From Candidatus Blautia excrementipullorum (GTDB lineage: Bacteria > Bacillota > Clostridia > Lachnospirales > Lachnospiraceae): 64,000 bases of DNA. Under the pieces are notes generated by a model. The model did not search any database, was not told where the DNA came from, and saw nothing but the letters and a program-made list of their open reading frames with translations. The position numbers were made by a program, and so were the translations under genes. The DNA lies in assembly GCA_019118645.1 (NCBI GenBank), contig DWYN01000110.1:1-64000 (forward strand), written 5' to 3'. Positions 18,210 to 27,487 of the stretch are shown in pieces. How positions within the stretch are numbered: the stretch's first letter is position 1; each line of letters begins with the position of its first letter.

Positions 18210-19448
18210 ATGAGCAAAAAAATAGATGAAAGACTTCCGCAGAACAGCGGAAAAGGATCTGGACTGAAAGAATATTATGCAATCAAATCCCCCTGGGAAA
18301 AAATGTACGGTTATCGTGACGCAATGCATTATGCCAACCGTTTTGAACAGGTGATCGGCGCTGCTTGTATGCAGGCTTACCGGATTATGATTCCGGATTA
18401 CCGGGAGAGAGCGCAGCTGATGTGCGAGGACGCGCTTGCCCGTCTGGTTGCCACTAACCGGATGTATGGGATGAACGGGGACGATATGAATAATATGCAT
18501 CCGTTTATGTGCGGGCAGTTCGTAGGCGCGCTGATCGGAGATCAGGGAGACGATGCCCTTCTTATGTGCGGCCGCTGCCAGGACTTCGGTACATACCGGG
18601 CAGAAAAAGAACTGGATGTCTGCGACTGGGACATTGTAGGATCTGAACTTTGCCGGGCGACTACCATGTCTCTTCAGGGCTCTGCCATCGGATCAGCAGA
18701 GAGACGCCGCCCGGGGCCAACCATGGAGTACTGTATGGTGGAGGCAAAAGGCTGCGGTGACAGACACTGCCGGATTGTTGCGGAAAACCGCGATAAATAT
18801 CCAATGCCGGAACATGAACTCTGGGAGAGCTTCGGCCCTGTTGCCACAGCGGATCAGATCAAATATACAGAAGAAGAGGACTGTGTAAAAGAATCCATGG
18901 TATTCCGGGAAGAATGCAACTATACTTTTACAAACGGAACCCATCTGGAGCAGGATTCTTCCAGCGCGAATATGGTGACACTGTCTACGTCCGCCTCTCT
19001 GTATGTGCTGCCGGCGATTAACGAGGCGGTGAAAAGAGGAATTGTCACGCGGAAAATGGCGGATCACATTCTTCACTGTGTTTGTGAAGCCGCCGGAAAG
19101 GCCATGTTTGGAGAGCGCTATGCCATTAAGGCGGCCAGAGACTGGCTGGGAGTTCCGCTGGAAATCGGAGAGGACGGCCGTGTCATGGGCGGGCTTCTGG
19201 AAATGCAGCTTCAGTCTATCCTGTGCAGCTACGAAGTGGAAGCTTTTAATGAGAAGGAGTGTATCTATGTGATCGACCGCGCGGGACTGGAGATTACCGG
19301 ATGCAAGGAACTTCCCCAGGTGCATGTGGACTTCTGGTACGGAATAGTAAAGACGCTGGTCAATGCACAGTGGTCCCTGTGGGAAGAGGACTCTCCTGCC
19401 GGCAAGCTTCGCATTAAAATCGCAAAGAAAATCGATAAATTCTGTTGA
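18210..19448 (+). CDS. Hypothetical protein with V4R-like Cys motif, associated with GcvT-like gene
   Basis: 412 aa; EAKGCGDRHCRIVAENR resembles V4R-type Cys motifs; lies between SDR and GcvT-like genes. Confidence 0.7.
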   Translation: MSKKIDERLPQNSGKGSGLKEYYAIKSPWEKMYGYRDAMHYANRFEQVIGAACMQAYRIMIPDYRERAQLMCEDALARLVATNRMYGMNGDDMNNMHPFMCGQFVGALIGDQGDDALLMCGRCQDFGTYRAEKELDVCDWDIVGSELCRATTMSLQGSAIGSAERRRPGPTMEYCMVEAKGCGDRHCRIVAENRDKYPMPEHELWESFGPVATADQIKYTEEEDCVKESMVFREECNYTFTNGTHLEQDSSSANMVTLSTSASLYVLPAINEAVKRGIVTRKMADHILHCVCEAAGKAMFGERYAIKAARDWLGVPLEIGEDGRVMGGLLEMQLQSILCSYEVEAFNEKECIYVIDRAGLEITGCKELPQVHVDFWYGIVKTLVNAQWSLWEEDSPAGKLRIKIAKKIDKFC

Positions 19449-19463
19449 CAGGAGGGGAAGCAG

Positions 19464-20486
19464 ATGTATAAAAATATCTTTAAATATGATGAAATGAAAC
19501 GATCGGAACATATGGCCGTCCGCCGGACAGTGGGCTGGTACTACTGGACTCACCAGCTGATCGAGATCAGCGGTCCGGACGTGGTAAAGCTGCTGGATTA
19601 TCTGTATCCCAATGATATCGGAAACCTCAGAGTGGGACGGGACCGTTACACCACAATGCTGGATGAAAACGGGGAAATCATTGACGATGTGGTTATTATG
19701 AGAATGGCGGAAGACAGATTCTGGATTTCCACATTGTTTCTGACTTATACAGATGACTGGATTTATTATCATTCCGAGGGATATGATGTAGACTGGAACG
19801 ATATTACCGATGAGTGGGACATGTTTGCGGTGCAGGGACCAAGATCGAAAGAGATGGTGGATTCCATCGTGGAAAAACCGGTGGATGATCTGAAATTTTT
19901 CAGTCATGAACCGAATAAAATCGGCGATATGGAAGTGCTGATTAATCGGGGAGGGTTCACCGGAGAGAAGTTCGGCTATGAAATATACTGCCGCAGAGAG
20001 GATACGGACGCCCTGGAAAGAATTCTGAAAGATACGGCGCCGAAATTTGACGGAAAACAGGTTACAGAATTTCAGGTAATGGCCTGGACACTTCCTACAG
20101 AAAGCGGATTCTACTATATGAGGGATCTGGCTCATACCAATCCCATAGAAGTGGGTCTGGATGCAAATATTGACTGGGAAAAAGACTTTATCGGAAAAGA
20201 GGCTCTTCTGAAAGTCAAAGAAAACGGACCGGAAAAGGAGATGGTAGGATTCGAGGTTCCGGAGACCGACATTTATATCCGGGCAAAACAGTATGGAGGT
20301 CCGGGAGAGGCTGTGTATATTGACAGCGAGGAGGAAGAGGTAGGACGTGTGTCAAAGATGGTCTACTCATATGTGAAAGAGGTAAACAACGGATACATTC
20401 TTGCGAAAAAAGGAAAACTCCGGGTGGGCGACCATATAAAAATACATGGGTATGATGCGGTGATAACGGAAAAGAAATGGCTTTGA
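19464..20486 (+). CDS. Stand-alone GcvT-like folate-binding aminomethyltransferase/demethylase family protein
   Basis: GcvT-type layout (IDDVVIMRMAEDRFWIS, FAVQGPRSKEMVD, GGFTGEKFGYEIYC, IGKEALLK); no gcvH/gcvP nearby. Confidence 0.85.
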   Translation: MYKNIFKYDEMKRSEHMAVRRTVGWYYWTHQLIEISGPDVVKLLDYLYPNDIGNLRVGRDRYTTMLDENGEIIDDVVIMRMAEDRFWISTLFLTYTDDWIYYHSEGYDVDWNDITDEWDMFAVQGPRSKEMVDSIVEKPVDDLKFFSHEPNKIGDMEVLINRGGFTGEKFGYEIYCRREDTDALERILKDTAPKFDGKQVTEFQVMAWTLPTESGFYYMRDLAHTNPIEVGLDANIDWEKDFIGKEALLKVKENGPEKEMVGFEVPETDIYIRAKQYGGPGEAVYIDSEEEEVGRVSKMVYSYVKEVNNGYILAKKGKLRVGDHIKIHGYDAVITEKKWL

Positions 20487-20508
20487 TGAAGAATATCTGA
20501 CGGTTTTG

Positions 20509-20538
20509 CCAGCGGGACTGCTTCCCGCTGGTTTTTTT
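20509..20538 (+). terminator. Intrinsic terminator after GcvT-like gene
   Basis: CCAGCGGGA CTGCT TCCCGCTGG TTTTTTT. Confidence 0.88.
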
Positions 20539-20580
20539 GATATGACGGGAAAAACAGGGGCAGAGGACAGCCGCGCCTGC

Positions 20581-20609
20581 TTGCATCCCGCCGGCAAATA
20601 TAGTATGAT
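20581..20609 (+). promoter_or_regulatory. Promoter of FadR-type regulator gene
   Basis: TTGCAT - 17 bp - TATGAT. Confidence 0.55.
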
Positions 20610-20664
20610 GGTAACGATAAGAAGAAAAAGATATCTATATATAGAAAGAAAAGTCATAAAAATT

Positions 20665-21462
20665 ATGAGAGGAAACAGCTTGAAAAGAATTGAGCTGTTA
20701 TGGAGAGAAATGTTTAAAGAAATTGGGGACGAAAGAGCGTTTAATGGAATACTGGAACAGATTATTGATAACATACAGAAGGGGAATCTGAAGGCGGGAG
20801 ACGCGCTGCCGGCGGAACGGACAATGGCGGAAACAATGAAGGTGTCCCGCTCTGCAGTCAGAGAGGCCCTGAGAGCCCTTGAACTTTTAGGAATTATAGA
20901 GGCGGTTCCGGGAGGAGGCAATTATGTAACCAGCGATCTGGACACCTGGCTGATCGGGCCGCTGACGATCCTTTTCCGTCTGAATAACGGATATGTGCGT
21001 CAGAATCAGCAGCTTCGCGCTGCCCTTGAAAGAGAAAATGCCATTCTGGCGGCTAAGAAATGTACTCCTCTTGACGCCGCGGAACTCTGGATGATCCTTG
21101 CCAGACTTGACGCTGCAGAAAATGAAAAAGACAGAGGCAGTCTTGATAAGGAGCTTCATACGAAAATAGGAAAAATCGCAGATAATCCTATGATATACAG
21201 CGTGCTTGCCGCTGCGGATCAGCTGACAGACAATATAATTTCGGGAACAAGGGACTATATTATGCGGAAAAATCAGTCAGCTTCCGTGGTGGACGAACAG
21301 CATCACCGCCTTGTGGAAGCTATTATTAATGGCAACGCGGAGGAAGCGGGAAACCGCATGTCGGAACATATGGATACGGTAGAAGAGTATATGGAACAGA
21401 TGCTGGAAGAAAATACGGACAGCGGACAGAGCATAGAGGAAATGACGCAGGAGAAGAACTGA
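20665..21462 (+). CDS. GntR family transcriptional regulator, FadR subfamily
   Basis: wHTH LKAGDALPAERTMAETMKVSRSAVREALRALELLGIIEAVPGGGNYV; FCD C-terminal domain; start may be TTG 20680. Confidence 0.88.
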   Translation: MRGNSLKRIELLWREMFKEIGDERAFNGILEQIIDNIQKGNLKAGDALPAERTMAETMKVSRSAVREALRALELLGIIEAVPGGGNYVTSDLDTWLIGPLTILFRLNNGYVRQNQQLRAALERENAILAAKKCTPLDAAELWMILARLDAAENEKDRGSLDKELHTKIGKIADNPMIYSVLAAADQLTDNIISGTRDYIMRKNQSASVVDEQHHRLVEAIINGNAEEAGNRMSEHMDTVEEYMEQMLEENTDSGQSIEEMTQEKN

Positions 21463-21491
21463 AAATAAAGAAAGAAAATCGATACAGGCTC

Positions 21492-21520
21492 TTGTGTTCT
21501 GGTCTGACCAGTGGTACAAT
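21492..21520 (+). promoter_or_regulatory. Promoter of Ldh_2/malic enzyme operon with embedded FadR-type operator
   Basis: TTGTGT - 17 bp - TACAAT; perfect palindrome CTGGTC-T-GACCAG at 21499-21511. Confidence 0.6.
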
Positions 21521-21581
21521 CAATTTATAAAATTGGTTGCACCGAAAAAACGATTGGTCAACCGGAAAGAAGGGCGAAATT

Positions 21582-22712
21582 ATGGGATATGTAACATGGT
21601 CATATGAGACTCTGAACCGGTTCTGCGGAGATGTGTTCAGAGCTTTTGGATTCAGTGAAGAGGAAAGCAATGAGATTAAGGATGTTCTTCTGACAGCAGA
21701 CCTTTACGGTATTGAGAGTCACGGCATGCAGAGAATGGTTCGTTATCACAAAGGAATTGAGAAGGGAACCATTCATCCGGAAGCAAGACCGGAAGTTGTG
21801 TTTGAGACTCCTGTTTCCGCAGTGATTGACGGACATAATGGAATGGGACAGCTTATCAGCGTTTTTGCTATGAAAAAGGCTATCGAAAAAGCAAAAAAGA
21901 CAGGAGTAGGCATTGTCAGCGTCCGCGAATCAAATCATTTCGGAATCGCAGGGTATTATGCGAAAATGGCCTGTGATCAGGGGCTCCTTGGAATGGCATG
22001 CACCAACTCAGAGGCCATCATGGTACCGACCTTCGGGAAAAAAGCGATGCTTGGCTCCAATCCTATTGCTGTAGCGATGCCGGCAGAACCCTATCCGTTT
22101 TTCTTCGACTGTTCCACTACGGTGGTGACGAGAGGAAAGCTGGAGATGTACAATAAAATGGGAAAACCTCTTCCTGACGGCTGGGCTCTCGACAAAAACG
22201 GACATCCTACCACGGACGCGCCGGATGTTCTGGCGAATATTGTGGCCAAGAAAGGCGGCGGGATCATGCCTCTGGGTGGCAGCGAGGAAGTCAGCGGCAG
22301 CCACAAGGGATACGGCTACGGTATGGTGTGCGAACTGTTCAGCTCCATTCTCTCTATGGGCGTTACTTCTGATAAATGCTGTACATTCCCGGACAAGACC
22401 GGAATCTGTCACGGATTCATGGCTGTGGATCCGGCTGTCTTCGGCGATCCGGAGGCGATTAAGAGGCATTTTTCCCAGTATCTGGAAGAATTGAGAGAGA
22501 GTCCGAAAGCAGACGGCAAAGACCGTATTTATACCCATGGTGAGAAGGAAGTCTTTGCGGAAAAGGAAAGAAGAGAGAAGGGTATTCCGGTAAATGACAA
22601 TACAATGGTAGAGCTGGCCAATCTGTGCGGATATCTGAAACTTGATTTCCATAAATATTTTGAAGGCTATGAACTTCCGAAAGACAGCAAGTTCTTTACA
22701 GGAAATTATTAA
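21582..22712 (+). CDS. Ldh family oxidoreductase (malate/lactate/ureidoglycolate dehydrogenase family, Ldh_2)
   Basis: ADLYGIESHGMQRMVRYHKGI, SNHFGIAGYYAKMA, GSNPIAVAMPA family motifs. Confidence 0.92.
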   Translation: MGYVTWSYETLNRFCGDVFRAFGFSEEESNEIKDVLLTADLYGIESHGMQRMVRYHKGIEKGTIHPEARPEVVFETPVSAVIDGHNGMGQLISVFAMKKAIEKAKKTGVGIVSVRESNHFGIAGYYAKMACDQGLLGMACTNSEAIMVPTFGKKAMLGSNPIAVAMPAEPYPFFFDCSTTVVTRGKLEMYNKMGKPLPDGWALDKNGHPTTDAPDVLANIVAKKGGGIMPLGGSEEVSGSHKGYGYGMVCELFSSILSMGVTSDKCCTFPDKTGICHGFMAVDPAVFGDPEAIKRHFSQYLEELRESPKADGKDRIYTHGEKEVFAEKERREKGIPVNDNTMVELANLCGYLKLDFHKYFEGYELPKDSKFFTGNY

Positions 22713-22735
22713 AAAATCCCAAGGAGGATATACAA

Positions 22736-23911
22736 ATGGATTATGCAAAAGAATCATTAAGGTTACATGGTGAGTGGAAGGGAAAAATTGAGGTGGTGAC
22801 AAGAGTTCCGGTAGAAAACAAGGACGATCTGTCTCTGGCCTACACTCCGGGAGTTGCCCAGCCCTGTCTGGAAATTCAGAAGGATGTTGACAAATCCTAT
22901 GAGCTCACAAGAAGATGGAACATGTGTCTGGTAGTAACAGACGGATCTGCCGTTCTGGGCCTTGGCGACATCGGACCGGAGGCGGGCATGCCGGTTATGG
23001 AGGGAAAATGCGTTCTGTTTAAGGCATTTGGAGATGTGGACGCTTTTCCGCTCTGTATTAAGAGTCATGATGTTGATGAGATCGTCAATACTATTTATAT
23101 GATCTCCGGATCGTTCGGCGGAGTAAACCTGGAGGATATTTCCGCCCCCAGATGCTTTGAAATTGAAAAGAAGCTGAAAGAAAAATGTGATATTCCGATC
23201 TTCCACGATGATCAGCACGGTACGGCAATCATCACTCTGGCCGGCATTACCAATGCGCTTCGGGTGGTAGGAAAGAAAAAGGAAGATGTCAGGATTGTTA
23301 TGAACGGCGCCGGCGCAGCTGCTATTTCCATCGCGCGGCTGCTCCTGAAAGCCGGATACCAGAATATTACTCTCTGCGACAGAAAGGGCGCCATTTATGA
23401 GGGCCGCCAGGAGGGTATGAATCCTGTGAAGGAAGAGATGAGCAAGGTGACAAACCGTGAGAAAAAGGCGGGCTCTCTTGCGGATATGCTTGTGGGGGCA
23501 GATGTGTTTATCGGTGTTTCCGCTCCGGGCGCTGTGACTACGGAAATGGTAAAGACTATGGCTAAGGACGCGGTGATTTTTGCCTGCGCAAATCCTACAC
23601 CGGAGATTTTCCCGGAGGATGCCAAAGCAGGGGGAGCAAAAGTAATTGCTACCGGAAGAAGCGATTTTCCGAATCAGATTAATAATGTACTGGCCTTCCC
23701 GGGAGTATTCCGCGGCGCTTTCGACGTAAGAGCGAAAGACATTAACGATGAGATGAAGATTGCTGCGTCAGAAGCTCTTGCAGGGCTGATTACGGATGAA
23801 GAGCTTTGTGCAGATTATATTATACCGAAGGCTTTTGATAAGAGAGTAGGACCGGCAGTGGCGAAAGCTGTCGCCGAGGCCGCCAGAAAAACAGGGGTTG
23901 CAAGATTATAA
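22736..23911 (+). CDS. NAD(P)-dependent malic enzyme
   Basis: [50 protein letters not shown]. Confidence 0.95.
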   Translation: MDYAKESLRLHGEWKGKIEVVTRVPVENKDDLSLAYTPGVAQPCLEIQKDVDKSYELTRRWNMCLVVTDGSAVLGLGDIGPEAGMPVMEGKCVLFKAFGDVDAFPLCIKSHDVDEIVNTIYMISGSFGGVNLEDISAPRCFEIEKKLKEKCDIPIFHDDQHGTAIITLAGITNALRVVGKKKEDVRIVMNGAGAAAISIARLLLKAGYQNITLCDRKGAIYEGRQEGMNPVKEEMSKVTNREKKAGSLADMLVGADVFIGVSAPGAVTTEMVKTMAKDAVIFACANPTPEIFPEDAKAGGAKVIATGRSDFPNQINNVLAFPGVFRGAFDVRAKDINDEMKIAASEALAGLITDEELCADYIIPKAFDKRVGPAVAKAVAEAARKTGVARL

Positions 23912-23925
23912 GAAAAGAAACAGGA

Positions 23926-23976
23926 AAATCCTCGCTGCTGCGGAAAATTTCTGCGGCAGCGGGGATTTATTTTTTT
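23926..23976 (+). terminator. Intrinsic terminator
   Basis: AAATCCTCGCTGCTGC ... GCGGCAGCGGGGATTTATTTTTTT. Confidence 0.8.
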
Positions 23977-24023
23977 CGGGCCTTTAGGATGCCCGGGAAA
24001 ATCAGGACGGCCGACGGAAATCT

Positions 24024-24052
24024 TTGACAAATCCGGCTTTGATTAGTAAAAT
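24024..24052 (+). promoter_or_regulatory. Promoter upstream of hisC
   Basis: TTGACA - 17 bp - TAAAAT. Confidence 0.65.
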
Positions 24053-24124
24053 ATCACATATGTAAAGAAAAGCAGCTGCGGCAGAAAGGAGAAGTATGCG
24101 CGGAAGGCGTTACACAGGAAAAAT

Positions 24125-25204
24125 ATGAAGAACTGGGAAGCAAATGTCCGCCAGGTTGTTCCCTATACACCGGGAGAGCAGCCGAATCAGGAGGACATGA
24201 TCAAATTGAATACAAATGAAAATCCGTATCCTCCGGCTCCGGGGGTGAAAGAGGTTCTGGAGCGGCTGGATACCGGCACCCTTCGTCTGTATCCGGATCC
24301 GACAGCAGGGGAACTGGTATCTGCCATTGCAGAAAACTACGGACTGGAAAAGGATCAGGTGTTTGTCGGTGTGGGGTCTGATGATGTGCTTGCGATGAGT
24401 TTTCTGACCTTTTTTAACAGCGGCAGGCCAATCCTGTTTCCGGATATTACTTATTCCTTTTATGATGTGTGGGCGGAGCTGTTCCGTATCCCATATGAGC
24501 GTCCGGCGCTGGATGAACAATTTCATATCAGGAAGGAAGACTATTTCCGGGAAAACGGAGGCATTATTTTTCCGAATCCCAATGCGCCTACAGGCGTGGA
24601 GCTGCCCCTGGAGGATATCGAGGAGATTGTTGCCCGCAACCAGGATGTTATAGTTATCGTAGATGAGGCCTATGTGGACTTTGGAGCGAGGTCCGCCCTT
24701 CCGCTTCTGAAAAAGTATGAGAATCTTCTGGTGGTTCAGACATTCAGCAAGTCCCGTTCACTGGCAGGAATGAGAATCGGGTTTGCCTGCGGAAACGCCA
24801 GACTGATCCGGTATCTGAATGACGTCAAATATTCTTTCAATTCCTACACAATGGACAGAACCGCTCTGGCGGCAGGCACTGCGGCGGTGAAGGATCAGGA
24901 ATATTTCCGGGAAACCTGCCGTAAAATTATAGAAACAAGGGAATGGACGAAAAAGGAACTCAGAAGCCTGGGCTTTTCTTTCCAGGATTCCAAGGCGAAT
25001 TTTATTTTTGCGTCCCATAATGTCTGCCCGGCGGAAGAATTGTTCCAGGCGCTTCGTAAAAGGCATATCTACGTGAGATATTTCCCTGGAGGAAGGACGG
25101 AAAATTTCCTCCGCATCACAGTGGGAACCCGAAAGGAAATGGAAATTTTTATTGATTTTCTGAAAAAATATTTTAAAGACAGAGAAAAAAAACGCCCTGA
25201 ATAA
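24125..25204 (+). CDS. hisC: Histidinol-phosphate aminotransferase
   Basis: Class I/II aminotransferase; LNTNENPYPPAPGV, PNAPTG, FSKSRSLAGMRIGFA PLP Lys. Confidence 0.88.
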   Translation: MKNWEANVRQVVPYTPGEQPNQEDMIKLNTNENPYPPAPGVKEVLERLDTGTLRLYPDPTAGELVSAIAENYGLEKDQVFVGVGSDDVLAMSFLTFFNSGRPILFPDITYSFYDVWAELFRIPYERPALDEQFHIRKEDYFRENGGIIFPNPNAPTGVELPLEDIEEIVARNQDVIVIVDEAYVDFGARSALPLLKKYENLLVVQTFSKSRSLAGMRIGFACGNARLIRYLNDVKYSFNSYTMDRTALAAGTAAVKDQEYFRETCRKIIETREWTKKELRSLGFSFQDSKANFIFASHNVCPAEELFQALRKRHIYVRYFPGGRTENFLRITVGTRKEMEIFIDFLKKYFKDREKKRPE

Positions 25205-25232
25205 TCCATTTGCTGCTGTCCTTTATCCCTTA

Positions 25233-25261
25233 TGGACAGACCAGGATAAATGTGGTAAGAT
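25233..25261 (+). promoter_or_regulatory. Putative promoter of rho leader
   Basis: TGGACA - 17 bp - TAAGAT. Confidence 0.5.
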
Positions 25262-25267
25262 AACTTT

Positions 25268-25469
25268 CAGGAGAAAAGCGCAGCCCTGAAAAGCAGAAAA
25301 GGGCTGCCAATCTTAAAAATACAGGGCTCCAGTGCCCAGGAGAAAGACGGTATGTCCGGCAGGCGTAACGACACATATCAGCCGGTATTCTGATGTTCAT
25401 GTCGATTCAGACAGAGTATCCCGTAAATAACAAACACAAAATAATAAAAAGAAAAGACTGAGGTTTTTT
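25268..25469 (+). promoter_or_regulatory. Long structured 5' leader of rho (candidate)
   Basis: Hairpin GCAGCCC...GGGCTGC (25280-25307); competing CAGGGCT near 25323; second hairpin CCGGC...GCCGG. Confidence 0.4.
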
Positions 25470-27089
25470 ATGAGAGAGAAATACGAGTCGTTGTCATTGG
25501 CAACATTAAAGGATCTGGCAAAAGCGAGAGGCCTGAAAGGGATATCCGCTCTCCGAAAGCCGGAATTAATTGAACGAATGCTTCTGGAAGACGAAAAAGA
25601 AGCGCAGGAAAAAGGCGGAGCTCAGCGGGAGTCCGGGACGGACGAGGAGGCCCGTGTGGAAGAAAACAGGCCTGCCTATGACGGAAGAAGAGGATACTCC
25701 GAAGAAAACAGGAGAACTGCCGGACGAAACGATATCAAACGGGGACGAGCCGGCCAGGAGGAAAACAGAAGAACGCACGGCAGTCCGGAGGAAGGACGGC
25801 GGAATTTTTCCAGCCAGGATAACCGCAGAGCTCACGGCGCCCAGGAAGACGCTAGAAAAAATCACGGCGGCCAGGAAGAAAACAGAAGAGTCTATGGAAC
25901 ACAGGGAACATATCCCTCACAGCAGGACGATGGAAAAATGCCGGCGGAAACAGCACAGCTTGACAGCGGCGAGAGGGCAAACGGAATTCTTGAAGTGCTT
26001 CCGGACGGATATGGTTTTATCCGCTGCGAAAATTATCTTCCGGGGGAAAACGACATTTATGTATCGCCGTCCCAAATCAGAAGATTTAATCTGAAAACAG
26101 GGGATATTCTTCAGGGAAGCATTCGGATTAAAACCCAGGGGGAAAAATTCAGCGCGCTCCTTTATGTAACTTCCATCAATGGATTTCCGCCAGGCGAGGG
26201 GCAGAGACGATACAATTTTGAAGATATGACGCCGGTGTTCCCAAATGAGCGAATCAGGCTGGAGCGTCCGGGAGGAACTGTGGCAATGAGAATTGTGGAT
26301 CTGATCAGCCCTATCGGAAAGGGACAGAGGGGAATGATCGTATCTCCTCCGAAAGCGGGCAAGACGACTCTTTTAAAGGACGCGGCAAAATCCATATTGA
26401 AAAACTGTCCGGACATGCACCTGATTATCTTACTGATCGATGAGCGCCCGGAGGAAGTGACAGATATAAAAGAGGCTATCCAGGGATCTAATGTTGAAGT
26501 TATTTATTCTACTTTTGATGAGCTTCCGGAGCACCATAAGCGGGTATCTGAGATGGTAATTGAGAGGGCGCGGCGTCTGGTGGAACATAAAAAAGATGTC
26601 ACCATTCTTCTGGATTCCATCACAAGACTGGCAAGAGCCTACAATCTCTGCGTTCCGCCAAGCGGAAGAACGCTTTCCGGGGGTCTTGACCCGGCTGCTC
26701 TCCATATGCCGAAAAGATTTTTTGGCGCAGCCAGGAATATGAGAGAAGGCGGAAGCCTTACAATTCTTGCCACGGCTCTTGTGGATACCGGAAGCAAGAT
26801 GGACGATGTCATTTACGAGGAATTTAAAGGGACTGGAAACATGGAGCTTGTTCTTGACCGCAAACTTCAGGAGAAGAGAGTATTTCCGGCGATTGACATT
26901 CAGAAGTCAGGCACACGCCGGGAAGATCTGCTGCTGAGCGGGGAGGAGCAGGAGGCGGTATACAGCATGCGCAGAGCCCTCAACAGCCTGAAAGCCGATG
27001 AGGCGGTGGAGCAGATCCTGAATATGTTTTCCAGAACCCGCACCAATGCAGAATTTGTGCAGATGGCAAAAAAGCAGAAATTTTCATAA
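25470..27089 (+). CDS. rho: Transcription termination factor Rho with N-terminal repeat insertion
   Basis: Rho_N, cold-shock-like RNA-binding domain ([33 protein letters not shown]), Walker [12 protein letters not shown]; Asn/Arg-rich repeat insertion. Confidence 0.96.
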   Translation: MREKYESLSLATLKDLAKARGLKGISALRKPELIERMLLEDEKEAQEKGGAQRESGTDEEARVEENRPAYDGRRGYSEENRRTAGRNDIKRGRAGQEENRRTHGSPEEGRRNFSSQDNRRAHGAQEDARKNHGGQEENRRVYGTQGTYPSQQDDGKMPAETAQLDSGERANGILEVLPDGYGFIRCENYLPGENDIYVSPSQIRRFNLKTGDILQGSIRIKTQGEKFSALLYVTSINGFPPGEGQRRYNFEDMTPVFPNERIRLERPGGTVAMRIVDLISPIGKGQRGMIVSPPKAGKTTLLKDAAKSILKNCPDMHLIILLIDERPEEVTDIKEAIQGSNVEVIYSTFDELPEHHKRVSEMVIERARRLVEHKKDVTILLDSITRLARAYNLCVPPSGRTLSGGLDPAALHMPKRFFGAARNMREGGSLTILATALVDTGSKMDDVIYEEFKGTGNMELVLDRKLQEKRVFPAIDIQKSGTRREDLLLSGEEQEAVYSMRRALNSLKADEAVEQILNMFSRTRTNAEFVQMAKKQKFS

Positions 27090-27094
27090 ACAGC

Positions 27095-27123
27095 TTGCAT
27101 TTCAGCAGATGATGTGCTATAAT
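27095..27123 (+). promoter_or_regulatory. Promoter of rpmE
   Basis: TTGCAT - 17 bp - TATAAT. Confidence 0.65.
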
Positions 27124-27200
27124 CAGAAAGCTGTAAAATAGTAAATTCGTCTAATCAAATACGAATAGAAAATAGAAGAACTATAGAGAGGTGAAAAATC

Positions 27201-27404
27201 ATGCGTGAAGGAATCCATCCGAACTATCAGCAGGCAACCGTAACCTGCAACTGTGGAAACACATTTGTAACAGGTTCTGTAAAGAAAGATATCCATGTGG
27301 AAATCTGTTCCAAATGCCATCCGTTCTATACAGGACAGCAGAAAGCAGCTCAGGCTCGCGGACGTATTGATAAGTTCAATAAGAAATACGGCTTAAACAA
27401 ATAA
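27201..27404 (+). CDS. rpmE: 50S ribosomal protein L31
   Basis: [26 protein letters not shown]...[10 protein letters not shown]. Confidence 0.97.
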   Translation: MREGIHPNYQQATVTCNCGNTFVTGSVKKDIHVEICSKCHPFYTGQQKAAQARGRIDKFNKKYGLNK

Positions 27405-27431
27405 TCAGACAGAATATAGGAAAGAGAGAAC

Positions 27432-27463
27432 AGGTTGAGGTTGGGAAATCTCAACCTTTCTTT
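27432..27463 (+). terminator. Intrinsic terminator after rpmE
   Basis: AGGTTGAG GTTGGGAAAT CTCAACCT TTCTTT. Confidence 0.7.
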
Positions 27464-27487
27464 GCTTATAGGCAAGTGGAGAAGAGA

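Noticed and set aside
18693-20135. 480-aa antisense ORF across the V4R-like and GcvT-like genes
   Set aside because: Spans two well-supported + strand genes and their junction; composition typical of antisense shadow
25570-26094. 174-aa alternate-frame ORF over the Rho insertion
   Set aside because: Arises from repetitive purine-rich sequence; Rho frame is supported on both sides
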